In this document: piece after piece, positions 1 to 11,082 of the stretch
Layout of the letters: each line of letters opens with the position of its first letter
How positions within the stretch are numbered: position 1 is the stretch's first letter
Source of the DNA: Polytrichum commune
Taxonomy: Eukaryota > Streptophyta > Polytrichopsida > Polytrichales > Polytrichaceae
Length of the DNA stretch: 64,000 nt
NCBI GenBank assembly: GCA_950295325.1
Contig: OX485809.1
Coordinates: 34,596,001 to 34,660,000, forward strand
Direction of reading: 5' to 3'
Notes under the pieces: model-generated
The model's database searches: none
What the model was told of the DNA's origin: nothing
Seen by the model: only the letters and a program-made list of their open reading frames with translations
Made by a program: the position numbers and the translations under genes

Positions 1-3000
1 CTAATGCAAAACGAAATGCAATTTATGCAATTCGTGTTGATTTTGGACCTTCCTCTGCTGCTCCTCGTATGGAGTACTTGGCTGAATTCGCTGTAACAAT
101 GCCCATTCTAAGTGTAACGGTTGCAGATGATGCAATCTCTGAAAACGGGGAGGGCGTCCTCAAGATATACTGTGTGCAGACACATGCCATTCAGCAGTAT
201 ACTCTTGACATGTCACAATGCTTACCCCCTGCGGACGACCTGCATTCTGAAGGCTCTACTCCCAACACTCCCAAAAAAAGCTTGATAGTGCCACACACAC
301 CGGGGACACCCACTTCAACATCATTCTCAGCGCTGGACAAAAATTATCCCAGTTTGATGACCATGACTAATCCAGGAGTAAGCGCATCAGCGATGAGCGC
401 CAACACTGGCATTCCCCCACGGCCATCAGCGTTTGGGAGCTTGGTTGAGAGTCGAGGTCAACTGCACGTGACAACAGATGCTCATAAAAGTTCCGAGACC
501 AAATTCTCCACCGTGCCATTGTTAAGAGATTCTAGAGATGGACCAGGATCAAAGCCAACCACTCCGGGTGGACACGCAAATTCTGAAGCTGGAGTACAAT
601 CGAATAGCCGACTAAACACCCGGCCTGAGGCTTCAAGGGAGGGTCTGCCATCCTCAAATCTAACTAAGCCGCCCACGCCACCTCCGAGAAGACGCGCAAG
701 ATCAAGAAGTCCAGCGAAAGCTGATATTCAGTATAATCCTGTGTACCCTGTCCACTCCAGGCACAAAGTAGAGAAAGAAGTAAAAGACATCTGGATGGAT
801 CCAGAACCTGCCGCAGCAGTTGAGGCGTCTCTGTCCTCGTCTAGCAGCAGCTCCTTAGACGAATCATGTGACAAAGAGGACAGAGAGGGGGCGAACTCAG
901 GCAACTTCCAGCATCAGAGTGGACCACAACTCATTACTCCTTCTGAAATTATGTCTCTCGCGGCCAGCGCCAAGAGGGATGGTCCCCAAATTCAAGGTGC
1001 GGGCCTCGATCCCATGGACGGTACGGATTGGCAAGAGGAGGAGAAATCTAGTATGTCAGGTGGTGGAAAACCTGGAATTAATGTCACAGATGATGTGCCT
1101 GGAGGTTCAGAATCGTTGCTGGAAGCTGCTGACGATTCCTCCAACGGACATCATGCCACTGGCGTTGATTCAGTCGAGAAAGAGATGATGGCTCATAATG
1201 ATGTCTGGTCTAGCCCGGGACTTAATGACGAGGTTCAAGATGGCGATAATACGGAGGACAGAGACGAGCCCAATCCGGATGATTTGCAAGAACAGCTTAA
1301 AGGAATGGCTTTGAAATTGGGTCAAGCAAATTCTAGTCTTCCTGTAATGCAATTCCAAACGTCTGCTACTCTGAAAGGAAGAAAAAGTAAGAACAAAAAT
1401 GGTGACCGTGCTTCTGCAAACATACCTCTACCCACATCTTCGCAGTTGGCAACCATGCCTTCTGGAACAATGTCAGAAGGAGAGGCTGGCAATCCAACTC
1501 CAGCTCCAGTAGAAATCGGCTTGATTACCCAAGTGATTTCTATGCAAGAATCTCTCAACCAGGTTCTGATCCATCATACCCATGTCTTTTCACGTACCCT
1601 TCCTGTAACTGACGGCGAAAGTAATATTCAGAGGATGGACTAAGTTTTCAATCCGCCCCATGATAGCAGCCAATTGCCTTACAATTTTGAAGGAACTGTA
1701 TTGAAGATGACCAAGAAAATGAGTCAAGATATGTGGAGGCTAATTGTTTTTATCAACTAGATTGAATCGATTCATTATTGCCTCATCTTTTTTATGTGTA
1801 CCTTAATGGCCCATCTCATTGTGTTAAGATGTCCGTGGAACTCTGTTAATCAACAATTTGGACTTGATGTTATGTGATATAAAGAGATGTCATGTGATAA
1901 AAGTATGCTTGGCTCTCTCCAGTTGGTCACCGTACAGAAGGAGCTGCAGAAGCAAATTACGGTGATGGTCGCAGTTCCAGTCAGCAAGGAAGGAAAACGG
2001 TTGGAAGGTTGACCATATTCTTACACTCGTAGAGATGATTTCATAGTAACATGTTGACAGGATCAAATAGAGATTATTCACAGCTTATGGTGACAGTCTA
2101 ATTTATCTCAAAGAAAATTGTAGAGATGTGAATTTCCAACCTATACCAACTGAAAACTGAATGTACTATCCAAATTTGCTATTAGGTGCACTGGGCCAAC
2201 GCATGGAGAAAGTCCTGAAGGCCAATGTTGATGCTGTGTGGGCACGGCTAGCTGAAGAAAGTGCCAAGAGAGAAAAGCAAGAACGTGAACGAATGCAGCA
2301 AGTTACCTCACTTCTTACTAATTTCATGAGTAAGGATATGCCAGTTGTCTTGGAGCGTGGGCTCAAGAAGGAAATTGCTGCAATTGGGCCTGCTGTTGCT
2401 CAGTCTATTGCAGCTCCTATTCAGAAATCAGTTTCTACAGCTGTTTCTGAAACTTTCCAGGTAGATTTTACATTGAATGCACATGTATACTTGATTAAAT
2501 AAATAACAACGAAATAGGGGTTGCCAACTTGAGATGGTTTTTAAAAAGATGAATTAGCAACGGATATCTTTTAATAGATTGCTCACCTGTGTCAAAGCTC
2601 CAGCAACAAATATCTGACTGCAAAGTAACACAAAGTTTGGGTGGGTGGGCGGGGTGGCTGCACAGAAGAGTGTCGTTGAGAAAGTGTTACCCCAATTGGA
2701 GAAATCAACAATCTCTAAGCTGGAGGCAACAATGACCAAACAACTTATGACTCAGTTTCAGACAACCGGGAGACAAGCACTGCAAGTAAGCTGGCAAGCA
2801 CTTTTCAATTGAATGGACAATAATGCATTTGTTGTGGAAGGTCTAAGTATGGAAACCTTGGTGGATATTAGGAGGTCTAATTGCTAATTTTCAACCTTAT
2901 TTAATTTGTCTGAGTTCGATCCAGACAACAGTAACTACTAGTACCTCAATGACACTATATATATACATGTCTTTAATGTATCAAGGATCACAAGTTCTTC

Positions 3001-4407
3001 TTCGACTTAACAGTTTGTGTTGCTCCAACGTGCTTATAATGTGCCAGGAAGCACTCCGTTCAGGATTTGAAAACTTGGTCATCCCAGCATTTGAGCAGTC
3101 CTGTCGAAATATGTTTGAGCAAGTTGACTCTTCCTTCCAAATGGGAATGGCTGAGCACACGGCTAATACTCAGCAACAATTTGAATCATCGCATAATGCA
3201 CTTGCAAGCAATCTTCAGGTTTGTTCCATCCTATTTCCTTCTGCTTCAAACTTCATGATGGGTAAATTGATCTGTTAGCAGACAAGGGGAATAATCTGGT
3301 TATATCTAAGAAATAAATGTCTTCCACCGTCGCCCAAAATAATATAGACTTCTTTCCAGTTATTCTTAGCAGTATCAATTCTGGATTAGGTGCTACCTGC
3401 AAGTTGCAACAAAATCAATTTTGAAAGGGGTTGTATCTGAACTGCGGGATGTGCAGCAAGCCATTGAAGGAGCGTCAACGCTAGCAAAGACTTTGAATAA
3501 TGAGCTTTTGGATAGCACTGGAAAGTTGCTTGAAATGGTGGAGTTAGCTGGTGCGAACGTATCACGCAATGTGGCCGAGGTCAATCAGAGCAAAGGAACC
3601 CTGCCTGAAAAGGTAATTATATTCTGTCATCTTTCACTGGTGGTTGGTTGCCAGTTGGCTAGTCTACATACTTGAGGATCAGATGAGCAGATTGCTAGAT
3701 ACAATATTTTCTCTTAGCCCTGCAACCTTTGGCGCAAGTGAGTTCTGTTCGAGATCAATAATCATTCAACGTGTGCTCCAACTGAAAACAGGTGCACTCC
3801 TTACAACATGTGGAGGAGACATTGGACCCAACGATTGAGCTACGAAGGCTTCTGCAGGAAGGAAAATGGGAGGAAGCCTTCAACAAAGCTCTAACCGTTA
3901 ACGACCTGCAAGTTGTCTCTTGGCTATGTCATCAGGTTTGCTGCCTCCCTCAAATCATTCCTCATAGCCATGAATGAACCAAGCATGATTGGAGCTATTG
4001 TACTATCATTGTCTTATGATATCATCTTGCACCTGGTAAACCAAATACAAATATTGGTGAGTATTGTGGTTCTCATATTGTCTCGTATTTGCTTTCGCCA
4101 GGTCGAACCCAGTGCTATTCTTTCAGGAACGTCTCCTCGTGTCAGCCAAGGAGTTCTTCTCTCGCTAGTGCTGCAGCTGTCGTCCGAATTGACAAAGGAC
4201 ACAGGACACAAACTTCAATGGATCAAAGAGGCAGCTCTGGCTCTGAATCCCGATGACCCTCACCTCGGCAAATACATGCGACAATGTCTGGAGCAGGCTT
4301 ACCAAAACTGTCATTGCTTGATGGGCGTCACCACAATTCCTTCCGAGCAAGCCAACCTGAGGCTGGTCATACATGTTATGAATTCCTTGATGAGTTCCTG
4401 CAAATGA
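1..4407 (+). CDS. VCS: Enhancer of mRNA decapping 4 / VARICOSE-like scaffold, 5'-partial
   Basis: Scaffold protein of cytoplasmic processing bodies that bridges the decapping activator DCP1 and the DCP2 nuclease in 5'-3' mRNA decay (family knowledge). The frame is open from base 3 and begins just after the WD40 domain, with [16 protein letters not shown] long Ser/Pro-rich linker follows, including a serine run near 830-860, then the helical C-terminal region with [55 protein letters not shown] and the terminal [15 protein letters not shown]. Proposed exons: 1-1562, 1923-2007, 2186-2460, 2636-2785, 3048-3218, about 3373-3612, 3792-3935, 4102-4407; all phases agree. About 976 residues are present, against roughly 1,300 in full-length plant proteins. 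The starts of exons 4 and 6 are least certain: exon 4 opens with a poorly conserved FGWVGG, and the donor at 1563 is weak. Confidence 0.93.
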
Positions 4408-5511
4408 CAGGCCTCTCATGATCTGCCACACGTATCGCAGCAGAGTCACCAGATCTGGCTTCTTCACTCGATCTGCTAGAGAGATATCACGGATTAAGTA
4501 TTCATGCGATTACTTGAAGTACATTATATTTTTACTTCATGCGCAGGACAATACTGGGAGAAGATCAGCCTTGTCTACTTAATTAGATTCCCACCGCAGG
4601 GAGATTGACGTGCAGAGGGCTGTAAACTGAACCATGCACACATCTCACCTCCCCTTGCTAATTGCTGTGGTCCCATTATTATGATGATGCACCCTGCGAC
4701 GCTAAGACAATTATTTTTTTATTAACCCCAAAATAGCTTGATCAGTGGTCAGTACGCAGAGCTCCTCCTGTGTGGTTCTATGCAAGAACCCTGTACAGGT
4801 ATTGTTTTCCCACTTATCCATCAACCTTTTATGTACCATATATTTTTGTTCCATTGTACTTATTAATGACAACAAGGCGTCCCTTGCCCACGCATGTGGC
4901 CTGGTTTAATTCCCATATTATCTCCATGTACTGATTTATTAAGTTGTCATGTCTGATAAGCAACTTGAATAGGTGGATCACTCACTAGTCTTGTTGTTTG
5001 TCATTCACTCTCCTCTCAATGGTTATCAAGTCCACAACCCATTTGGTTTCCCTCTGATTGTGGATATCAATGGATTAGAGTTAGGATGGGGAGAGTGAGG
5101 ATTACCATCCATGGATTCAAGTTCTTGGTTGTAGCCTATGAGGGCCTACTAGGAGGCAAATGCTTAGAATGAGGACAAGGGAAACTTCTCATTCACCATC
5201 GATTTTATGCACTAATTCCTCAGTCAAAAATTGGAAAATTATGTGCACAAACCATTCAAATCCCATTCGAGTACTCAACAATGTGCACATGTAACACATT
5301 ATGCATAGCTATCGTTTGTGGGGAATAACTTCATGACTCAATTTACTAACTTTATGGACTTACTTAAAAAAAAATGTCGTACTCAATTGAAACTATATTT
5401 TTTAGTTACTTCAATTCAATGGGAAGACGCCGCAAATCTCTCAAAACCCTTTGAATACATCTACATTTCATGGGAGATGTGTAAATTCTTAGTTGTTATT
5501 TGAACTTGGAA

Positions 5512-5525
5512 GGGGGGGGGGGGGG
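5512..5525. repeat. Poly-G tract (G14)
   Basis: Fourteen consecutive G on the + strand, followed by TGGGG. It is one of about nine G or C runs of ten bases or more in this AT-rich window. Confidence 0.95.
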
Positions 5526-5940
5526 TGGGGCTAGTGAAAAACGTAGAAACTACGTGAGATAAAATATAGGGTCTCATATATTAATTATGGATATATTTTT
5601 GTAAATAATTACATATAATATAGGGTGCTTTAGGTGTGTGAAACATGAGTATATGTAATATAAAATTTGACATAATATAATAAAATTACCTAAGTGGTAC
5701 ATATAAAATTCCATGGAGATAAAGGGCTCAATATGAAAAATCATCTACCTTGCACTTCAATTGTGAAGAATTGATGAATAATTGTTGATTTTTATTTTAT
5801 TTTATTGTGAAGAATCGAGGATGGAGGAAATCATTTGTGAAATGTCTCCTAGGATTTCAAGGGGGTTGGGATGTAAGGAAGAAAGGAACTCTGCAAAGAG
5901 TGGGGTTAGGGTTAGGGTATCACACTGGACTCATCAATTG

Positions 5941-5971
5941 CCTCTCCTCTCCTCTCCTCTCCTCTCCTCTT
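5941..5971. repeat. (CCTCT)n microsatellite
   Basis: Six uninterrupted CCTCT units. Confidence 0.9.
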
Positions 5972-6479
5972 CTTTGTTATGTTTGTTTTATATTTGATAA
6001 GTGTTCACTTGTCACACCTAAAGCTAATCACCTACATAGCTTTGTTATGTAATTCTTTGATATTGGGTTAAAGTTTTGCAATCAGGTAGTGTCAAGAGTA
6101 CAGTAGTCCAGGTGAGACTCTTCAATTCTCTTTGCCCATGTGACATTGCACTAGTGGGATTTGCCAACTTTAGCACCACATTTAGTAGCACTTTATGTTA
6201 TAAGCTACATTATCTTGAATTGATATTGTGTCATTGTCAACATTTTTTTTTGGGCTACGCGAGGGCATTTTGCTACACATCGTCATTTTGGAGCTAAATT
6301 ATTTAGGGCATGCAAAAAAAATTATGCCAATGGGCAACTAGAAAGCTTTGTGGTCCTTGATAGCCTAGTAGCTGACACAAATGGGGGCATGGGTGACCAC
6401 CATTTAGCGCCATTGAGGCCCTTGATGGGGCTCAAAAATCCAATGGTGAGGGTCTGTGAGCCCATCTGCTCCCCCCTAA

Positions 6480-7958
6480 GGGCCAAGTTCCATGTGCCGG
6501 TCCCAGTCTGTTTTTTTCAAAATAAATGGGTGGGCCGGTGAAAAGAGGGTGGTGCCATGTGCCCATCCCTCTCACCCAAGGACCGGTTCCCCCCCATGGA
6601 TGGGTGTCCCACATTTTGTGTTGTGCAAGAATGGGTGCCAAAAGACCGGCGGTCCTAATGGTCACAAGAAGGACATGTGTCGGTTAGAAAGCTCCGGTGA
6701 CTGGATCGGCCGGTCACCTAGGGTACACTCTTGGATACTAAAGGCCACTTTGTTCTTCAAGTTCTTTCTTTTGAGGAGTACTCCTAGGGAACGTGTATTT
6801 TATGATGTTTTTAGAATCTAGATCTTAACTATATATATATATATAAGGCAAACAAACCAAAGGAAACACTCATGAAATATTTAAAAGACTATTTTGGTAT
6901 CATTTAGGTGTCATAGTTAAGTTTTATTAAAACAAACACATGATTATTTCACTTTATGTAGTGGTTACATTGACAATTAGATTATCAATTAGGGGTATAA
7001 ACTTAAAAAAATTTGTATGTATCAGTGCATGCAATGTTGACAGCCACTCGCCTCACTCTAATTACCCGAACAATAATCCGGTAGTGAGTAGGCAATTTAC
7101 TTACCAAAACCGGGGGCACTTGGGTATAGTTCATACTCTTGCATTTAAATTTAGAAAATTAGTGTAACTTGAAATTTACAATGTAGTCAACATTAATCAA
7201 AATTGTTGACATTCTTAGATTAATTATGATTTTGAATTAGGTTGTCCTGCTATAGCCTTTTACCCAATCTTGGCCAAAGTAATCAGATTATTCATGGATT
7301 GCGTCAATAAGCTAAACCACATATTGATAATCACACGAGGGATCTCTCCTCTATTCAATTCTTCTACGAGGCACACCCTAAACCATGTAACAAACCATGT
7401 AGCAAACCCTAAACCATGTAAATGCATGTTATTTTTGCAAATCTATTAACGCAAAAATAATGAACTATGTGCTTTTACTTTAAATTCATCCTGGACTACC
7501 ATTATCTTAATTCTAGTTAATATGTATTGATGATGGCTCATGTTACGTGTCGGGTTTAATAAAAAAAATGTATCAAAAATCACTTATAAACAATGTACAA
7601 TGACAATTTCAACTAAAAAAATAATATGTATAAATATTTCCATAGATGACAGCAGTACCAACCTACGCATATCAACAACATATAATTTGGAATTCATTTA
7701 ATAAATGTATGGAAATTGATGTGCAAATCAAATATGAAAAGTTAAATGATGATGACCTCCATTGCCGGTGACCTTCGTAAAGTGTCATGTCTTATCACTC
7801 ACCAAATTTAGTTAAAAAGTAAGAAATCGAAATAAACCGGCACCCCACATAGAAGTACCCCTCCATAAAATGGGTGACATCACCCATTTTTTGGATGATG
7901 TGACCCGTTTCTCACCCATTTAAAACACGGACCGGGACCGGCACATGGAACTTGGCCC
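6480..7958. mobile_element. Non-autonomous PIF/Harbinger-like element, copy 1
   Basis: 1,479-bp element with terminal inverted repeats. The left end reads GGGCCAAGTTCCATGTGCCG and the right end is its near-perfect complement. It is flanked by the trinucleotide TAA at 6477-6479 and 7959-7961, the TWA-type duplication expected of PIF/Harbinger. Only short, unconvincing open frames lie inside, so a transposase elsewhere must have moved it. Both ends match the second copy at 22380-23326 in opposite orientation, including a subterminal segment carrying ATGGGTGACATCACCCATTT. Confidence 0.85.
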
Positions 7959-7961
7959 TAA

Positions 7962-8455
7962 CCCTAGTTGGAGCTATCCCTTCTCCCTCAGTAGCCCTGA
8001 GCTAGCCGTTGAGTGGCTCCCTGGCCTCCCACCCCCTAGCCTCCTCGCTCCTCTTCCATTCCTTGCTCGTCAACTCCCCCGAGGTAGTCCTTCCCCTTGC
8101 AACTCCACTTGCCACACACGCTCCCCCGAGGTAGCTCTCCCCTTTGTAAATCCACCTGCCACACGCTCTTCCCCTCATTGTTCCTTGGGTTGTTGCACTC
8201 CTACTCACTGCTCACTGGTACCTCCTTGTGTTTTTTTCCCTACCTTTGTTATTGGTGTCCTTTGTCAACCCTCATTCTTGGAAATGTTGGTATTCATCAC
8301 CGCTCTTGTGCCTCCTCATTGCCACGTTGTTGTTCATTGCTTCCCTGCTACTCATCATCATCACATTCTTGTTCATCATCGACCTGTTGTTTGTTATGGT
8401 CACATGCCTTGTTGGGTTTCTTTATGGATCGGACCGATTAACATAAACAGTTGAG
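7962..8455. other. Pyrimidine-rich spacer
   Basis: An open + frame of 169 codons (7945-8454) overlaps the end of the Harbinger-like element and is rich in Pro, Ser, Cys and His. It looks like a consequence of the CT-rich composition; no motif is recognised. Confidence 0.4.
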
Positions 8456-8457
8456 TA

Positions 8458-9248
8458 AGGCATACAACCCCTATTTGGCTATTTTTTTAATTGGGACATC
8501 TATGTTTGAATGGTATGTGAATACATATACTTTTGAGAACAAAGTATATCTATAAAAAAAAAACATGTATTTACAAGAGGTTGGGCTACATGCTCAAAAC
8601 ACGATAACCATTCTAGGCTTAATAGTCAACATATTTGGGAAGACCCACGGGTAGATCACTCCATTGTCAAGTTGAACACCACGTGCGACCAAAAAAAATA
8701 TTCTTTTGGTAAGTTGCACCACCAAAATGGGTCAAAATTTTATCAATTTTTTTTTTCATGAGTAGATATACACAGTACCTATGACATAGTCAAAAGTGGT
8801 AACTAAATTTGATGATTTGTTTTTTTCATAAAACATACCATTTCTAACTAGAATGACACAGAATTGAACTAAAACAATTACTAAAAAAATAAAGATGACT
8901 AAAAATTTCAAAAAAGTATACAAAATATACTATCAATGGTTATGTATATGTAGAAAAAATATCATAAATTTTAAAATTATATATGGCATGTAATATAGGG
9001 GTAGCAAACTTTGTCCGCACGTGGTGTCAACTTGACAATGAAGTGACCTCCCCGTGGGAAGACCTATATATCAATTTAATCTTCACTTTGATAATGAACA
9101 TGATATGCATATGAGCTCCGAAAATTATGAGGAAAATGCCTACGGCCTTGATTGGATTTGGCAACCATCTTGTACTATCACGTGTTTGATATCCTAAGAG
9201 AAGTGGGCTAATTGGAAAAATAACCATTTAAGGGATGTCTGCTCTCCT
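8458..9248 (+). mobile_element. Mariner/Stowaway-like MITE (family A), interrupted
   Basis: Family A is a roughly 365-bp MITE with TIRs starting AGGTAGATG and a TA duplication. Internal hallmarks are a segment like CTATATTTGAATGGTATGTG and, later, TTTGATAATGAA. This copy is preceded by TA at 8456-8457 and carries both ends, but it is split by the MULE-like element at 8646-9054, which accounts for its 791-bp length. The right edge is diverged and placed approximately. Confidence 0.7.
8646..9054. mobile_element. MULE-like MITE inserted in a family A MITE
   Basis: 409-bp element. The left end contains TCACTCCATTGTCAAGTTG followed by ACACCACGTGCG, and the right end is the complement with few changes. 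It is flanked by an exact 10-bp direct repeat, TGGGAAGACC, at 8636-8645 and 9055-9064, the duplication size typical of Mutator-like elements. The interior is AT-rich and non-coding. Confidence 0.8.
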
Positions 9249-9304
9249 ATTGCCATCCATTCTCCTCTAGATGGTTAACTAGTCCATGATAGTAAGTTAG
9301 TTAC

Positions 9305-9645
9305 CTCGGGGGGGGGGGGGCAGTGTGTTAAAAAGTTAAGGATATAGGTGCGAACAACCACTATTTTATAGGGGGGTATTACTTTCAATTCTCTTCTTTT
9401 TCACACATGCTATCATTATGTAAATTTCTACTTTGGGTTAATAGAAAAATGGCTTGCATTACTTATAATTCCAAATTACCTATTATTCCATACCCTATAG
9501 TACTTTAAAGATGTCCAGTGCCATTTTTGATACCCTATATTACTCTTAAGCCCAATTATAATTTTTTGCTCCCATGTTTTTAAAATACCCTATCATTTGT
9601 TCGCACGTATATTGCTACTCCAACCAATGACTACCCCCCCCCCCC
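9305..9645. mobile_element. Possible MULE-like MITE with poly-G/poly-C ends
   Basis: 341-bp segment starting CTC then G13 and ending in C12, flanked by an 11-bp direct repeat AAGTTAGTTAC at 9294-9304 and 9646-9656. Subterminal sequence is also inverted: GTGCGAACAA occurs on the + strand near the left end and as its complement near the right. No coding content. Confidence 0.6.
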
Positions 9646-9656
9646 AAGTTAGTTAC

Positions 9657-11082
9657 ATTGATATGTGCAATTAGGTTGCCTTCGCGAATGTGTTGCCTCT
9701 TTACCCATACAAATTACTTTGGGTCAAGATCACATCACAAAAACTTATATAAAAATATGTATAGAAACCATAGTAAAAATATGTGTCTTGTATCTTTCTA
9801 TTGTGGTATTAAATATTCAAAATACTATGGAATGTCAATAAATTAGCGTGAGGCAACCTAAGGGCCAAGTTTGATTGCGGTGACAAAGTGCACCGATCGG
9901 TCAAGAGTTTCTACCTAAGATTAGGTTATTTGAGGCAACGGTTGGTATGTGGACAAGATGAAATAAAAATCATTTAAAAAATGCCTCAAGTTGGAGTTCT
10001 CCAGAGCTGAGTTTCTTGTATGAGGGTTTGAGGTTGCCCAAGAAACTTGACCTCCGGAGAACTCCCCTAAGAAAAAGAGTGTTGCCATGTTAATAGCAAT
10101 GTCATTTTTTCATCCATGCTTTGAAATTCTCCACTGGAGAAGTCTCAACTGTAATGTAAACCTTGACCGGTGAAAACCCCATTTCATAGCCCAAATCAAA
10201 TTACTCCATTTCCTAACAATCTTTCACTTCTTCGCCGTAGTCTGAGCCCTAACTGCATACACATATAAGTGTAGAGCACTAAATTTGAACGTTCCCTAAC
10301 GGTCTGTCCAATTGGGAGCGGAGCGCCGGGTCGCCCCCCCAATGCGAACCCCGGGATCGAACGTCCCTGAGCCAATAATCATGGGCCGGGTGGCCTCCAA
10401 CTCGATCCCCGGGATTGGGTTACCCTTTCCCTTCCCCGTCTCGGCTGCCCTGGTTGGCTCTTTCATTGCAGGCTTGCTTGGCCGCCATAGCCATGCCACC
10501 ACCGCCTTCCGCTCTCATCTGCTCCTCTTCTTCTCTAAACCTAGCGCCCTAACATCATCAACTCACCCTAGGTTACTTACTTATTAGTCCATCCATCAAT
10601 TCGTGACTCCTCATTCTCGTCGCAATCATCGTACTCTTCACCGTGTTCCTTTTTTTAAGAGAGCCTCGTGAAGACTAGGCTTGCTTGCAGTACTTAGGTC
10701 ACTTCTATCTGTGTTCTTTCTTTCTGGAGGTCAGGGAAAAAGACAGGTCAACTTAACTTAGGTTACGGGGTTAGGTTTCTCGGGTTGTGCTGCTTTTGAG
10801 CTCCTGTTTTTGAGCTTGAGTCGCTGTTGTACTAGCAACGGGTGTCTGGTTGTTATTGTTCGGTTCGGTTTGTTTTGATTTGCTCTTGAGTATATGGGAA
10901 TGGGGGTGTTAAGGGGATCAGTAACATGGTTGTTGCTGCATTGTTGATGGTTGGCGCTTAGTCGCCGGGTTGGTCGAGAGGCATTGTTGCGGAAGGGTAC
11001 TGGTGAGGTAGAGGTGAGAAGAGTGGGATTTTGTTCATGTAACGTGTCGACAAGGAGTAAGGCAGGCTATTAGGCAGGAAGG
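9657..11082. promoter_or_regulatory. Upstream region of RRP1
   Basis: No separate gene seen. A TATA-like ATATAAG lies at about 10263, and the DNA from 10300 to 11082 is more GC-rich than its surroundings, as expected for a proximal promoter plus 5' UTR. CCCTAAC motifs occur near 10248 and 10550. A transcription start cannot be placed without RNA data. The 91-codon frame at 10312-10587 resembles no family I know. Confidence 0.35.

Larger units (their letters stand above)
4408..6476. other. Intergenic, VCS 3' flank
   Basis: No gene seen. The first few hundred bases probably hold the VCS 3' UTR. The remainder is AT-rich, with a G14 run at 5512-5525 and a CCTCT microsatellite at 5941-5971. Short open frames here lack codon structure or family motifs. 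Confidence 0.6.

Noticed and set aside
1563-1643. Reading VCS exon 1 through to the stop at 1643
   Set aside because: Family sequence resumes at 1923 in phase ([17 protein letters not shown]), so the end of the open frame is intronic read-through.
2906-2925. tRNA T-arm-like GTCTGAGTTCGATCCAGAC
   Set aside because: No acceptor stem, D-arm or anticodon arm can be folded around it, and it lies in a VCS intron.
7945-8454. 169-codon Pro/Cys/His-rich + frame
   Set aside because: Begins inside a transposon end and follows CT-rich composition; overlapping frames are equally open.
9860-10210. GGGCCAAGTTTGATTGC after CCTAA, resembling a Harbinger end
   Set aside because: No matching inverted end or second TAA was found downstream; GCCCAAATCAAAT near 10192 is too weak.
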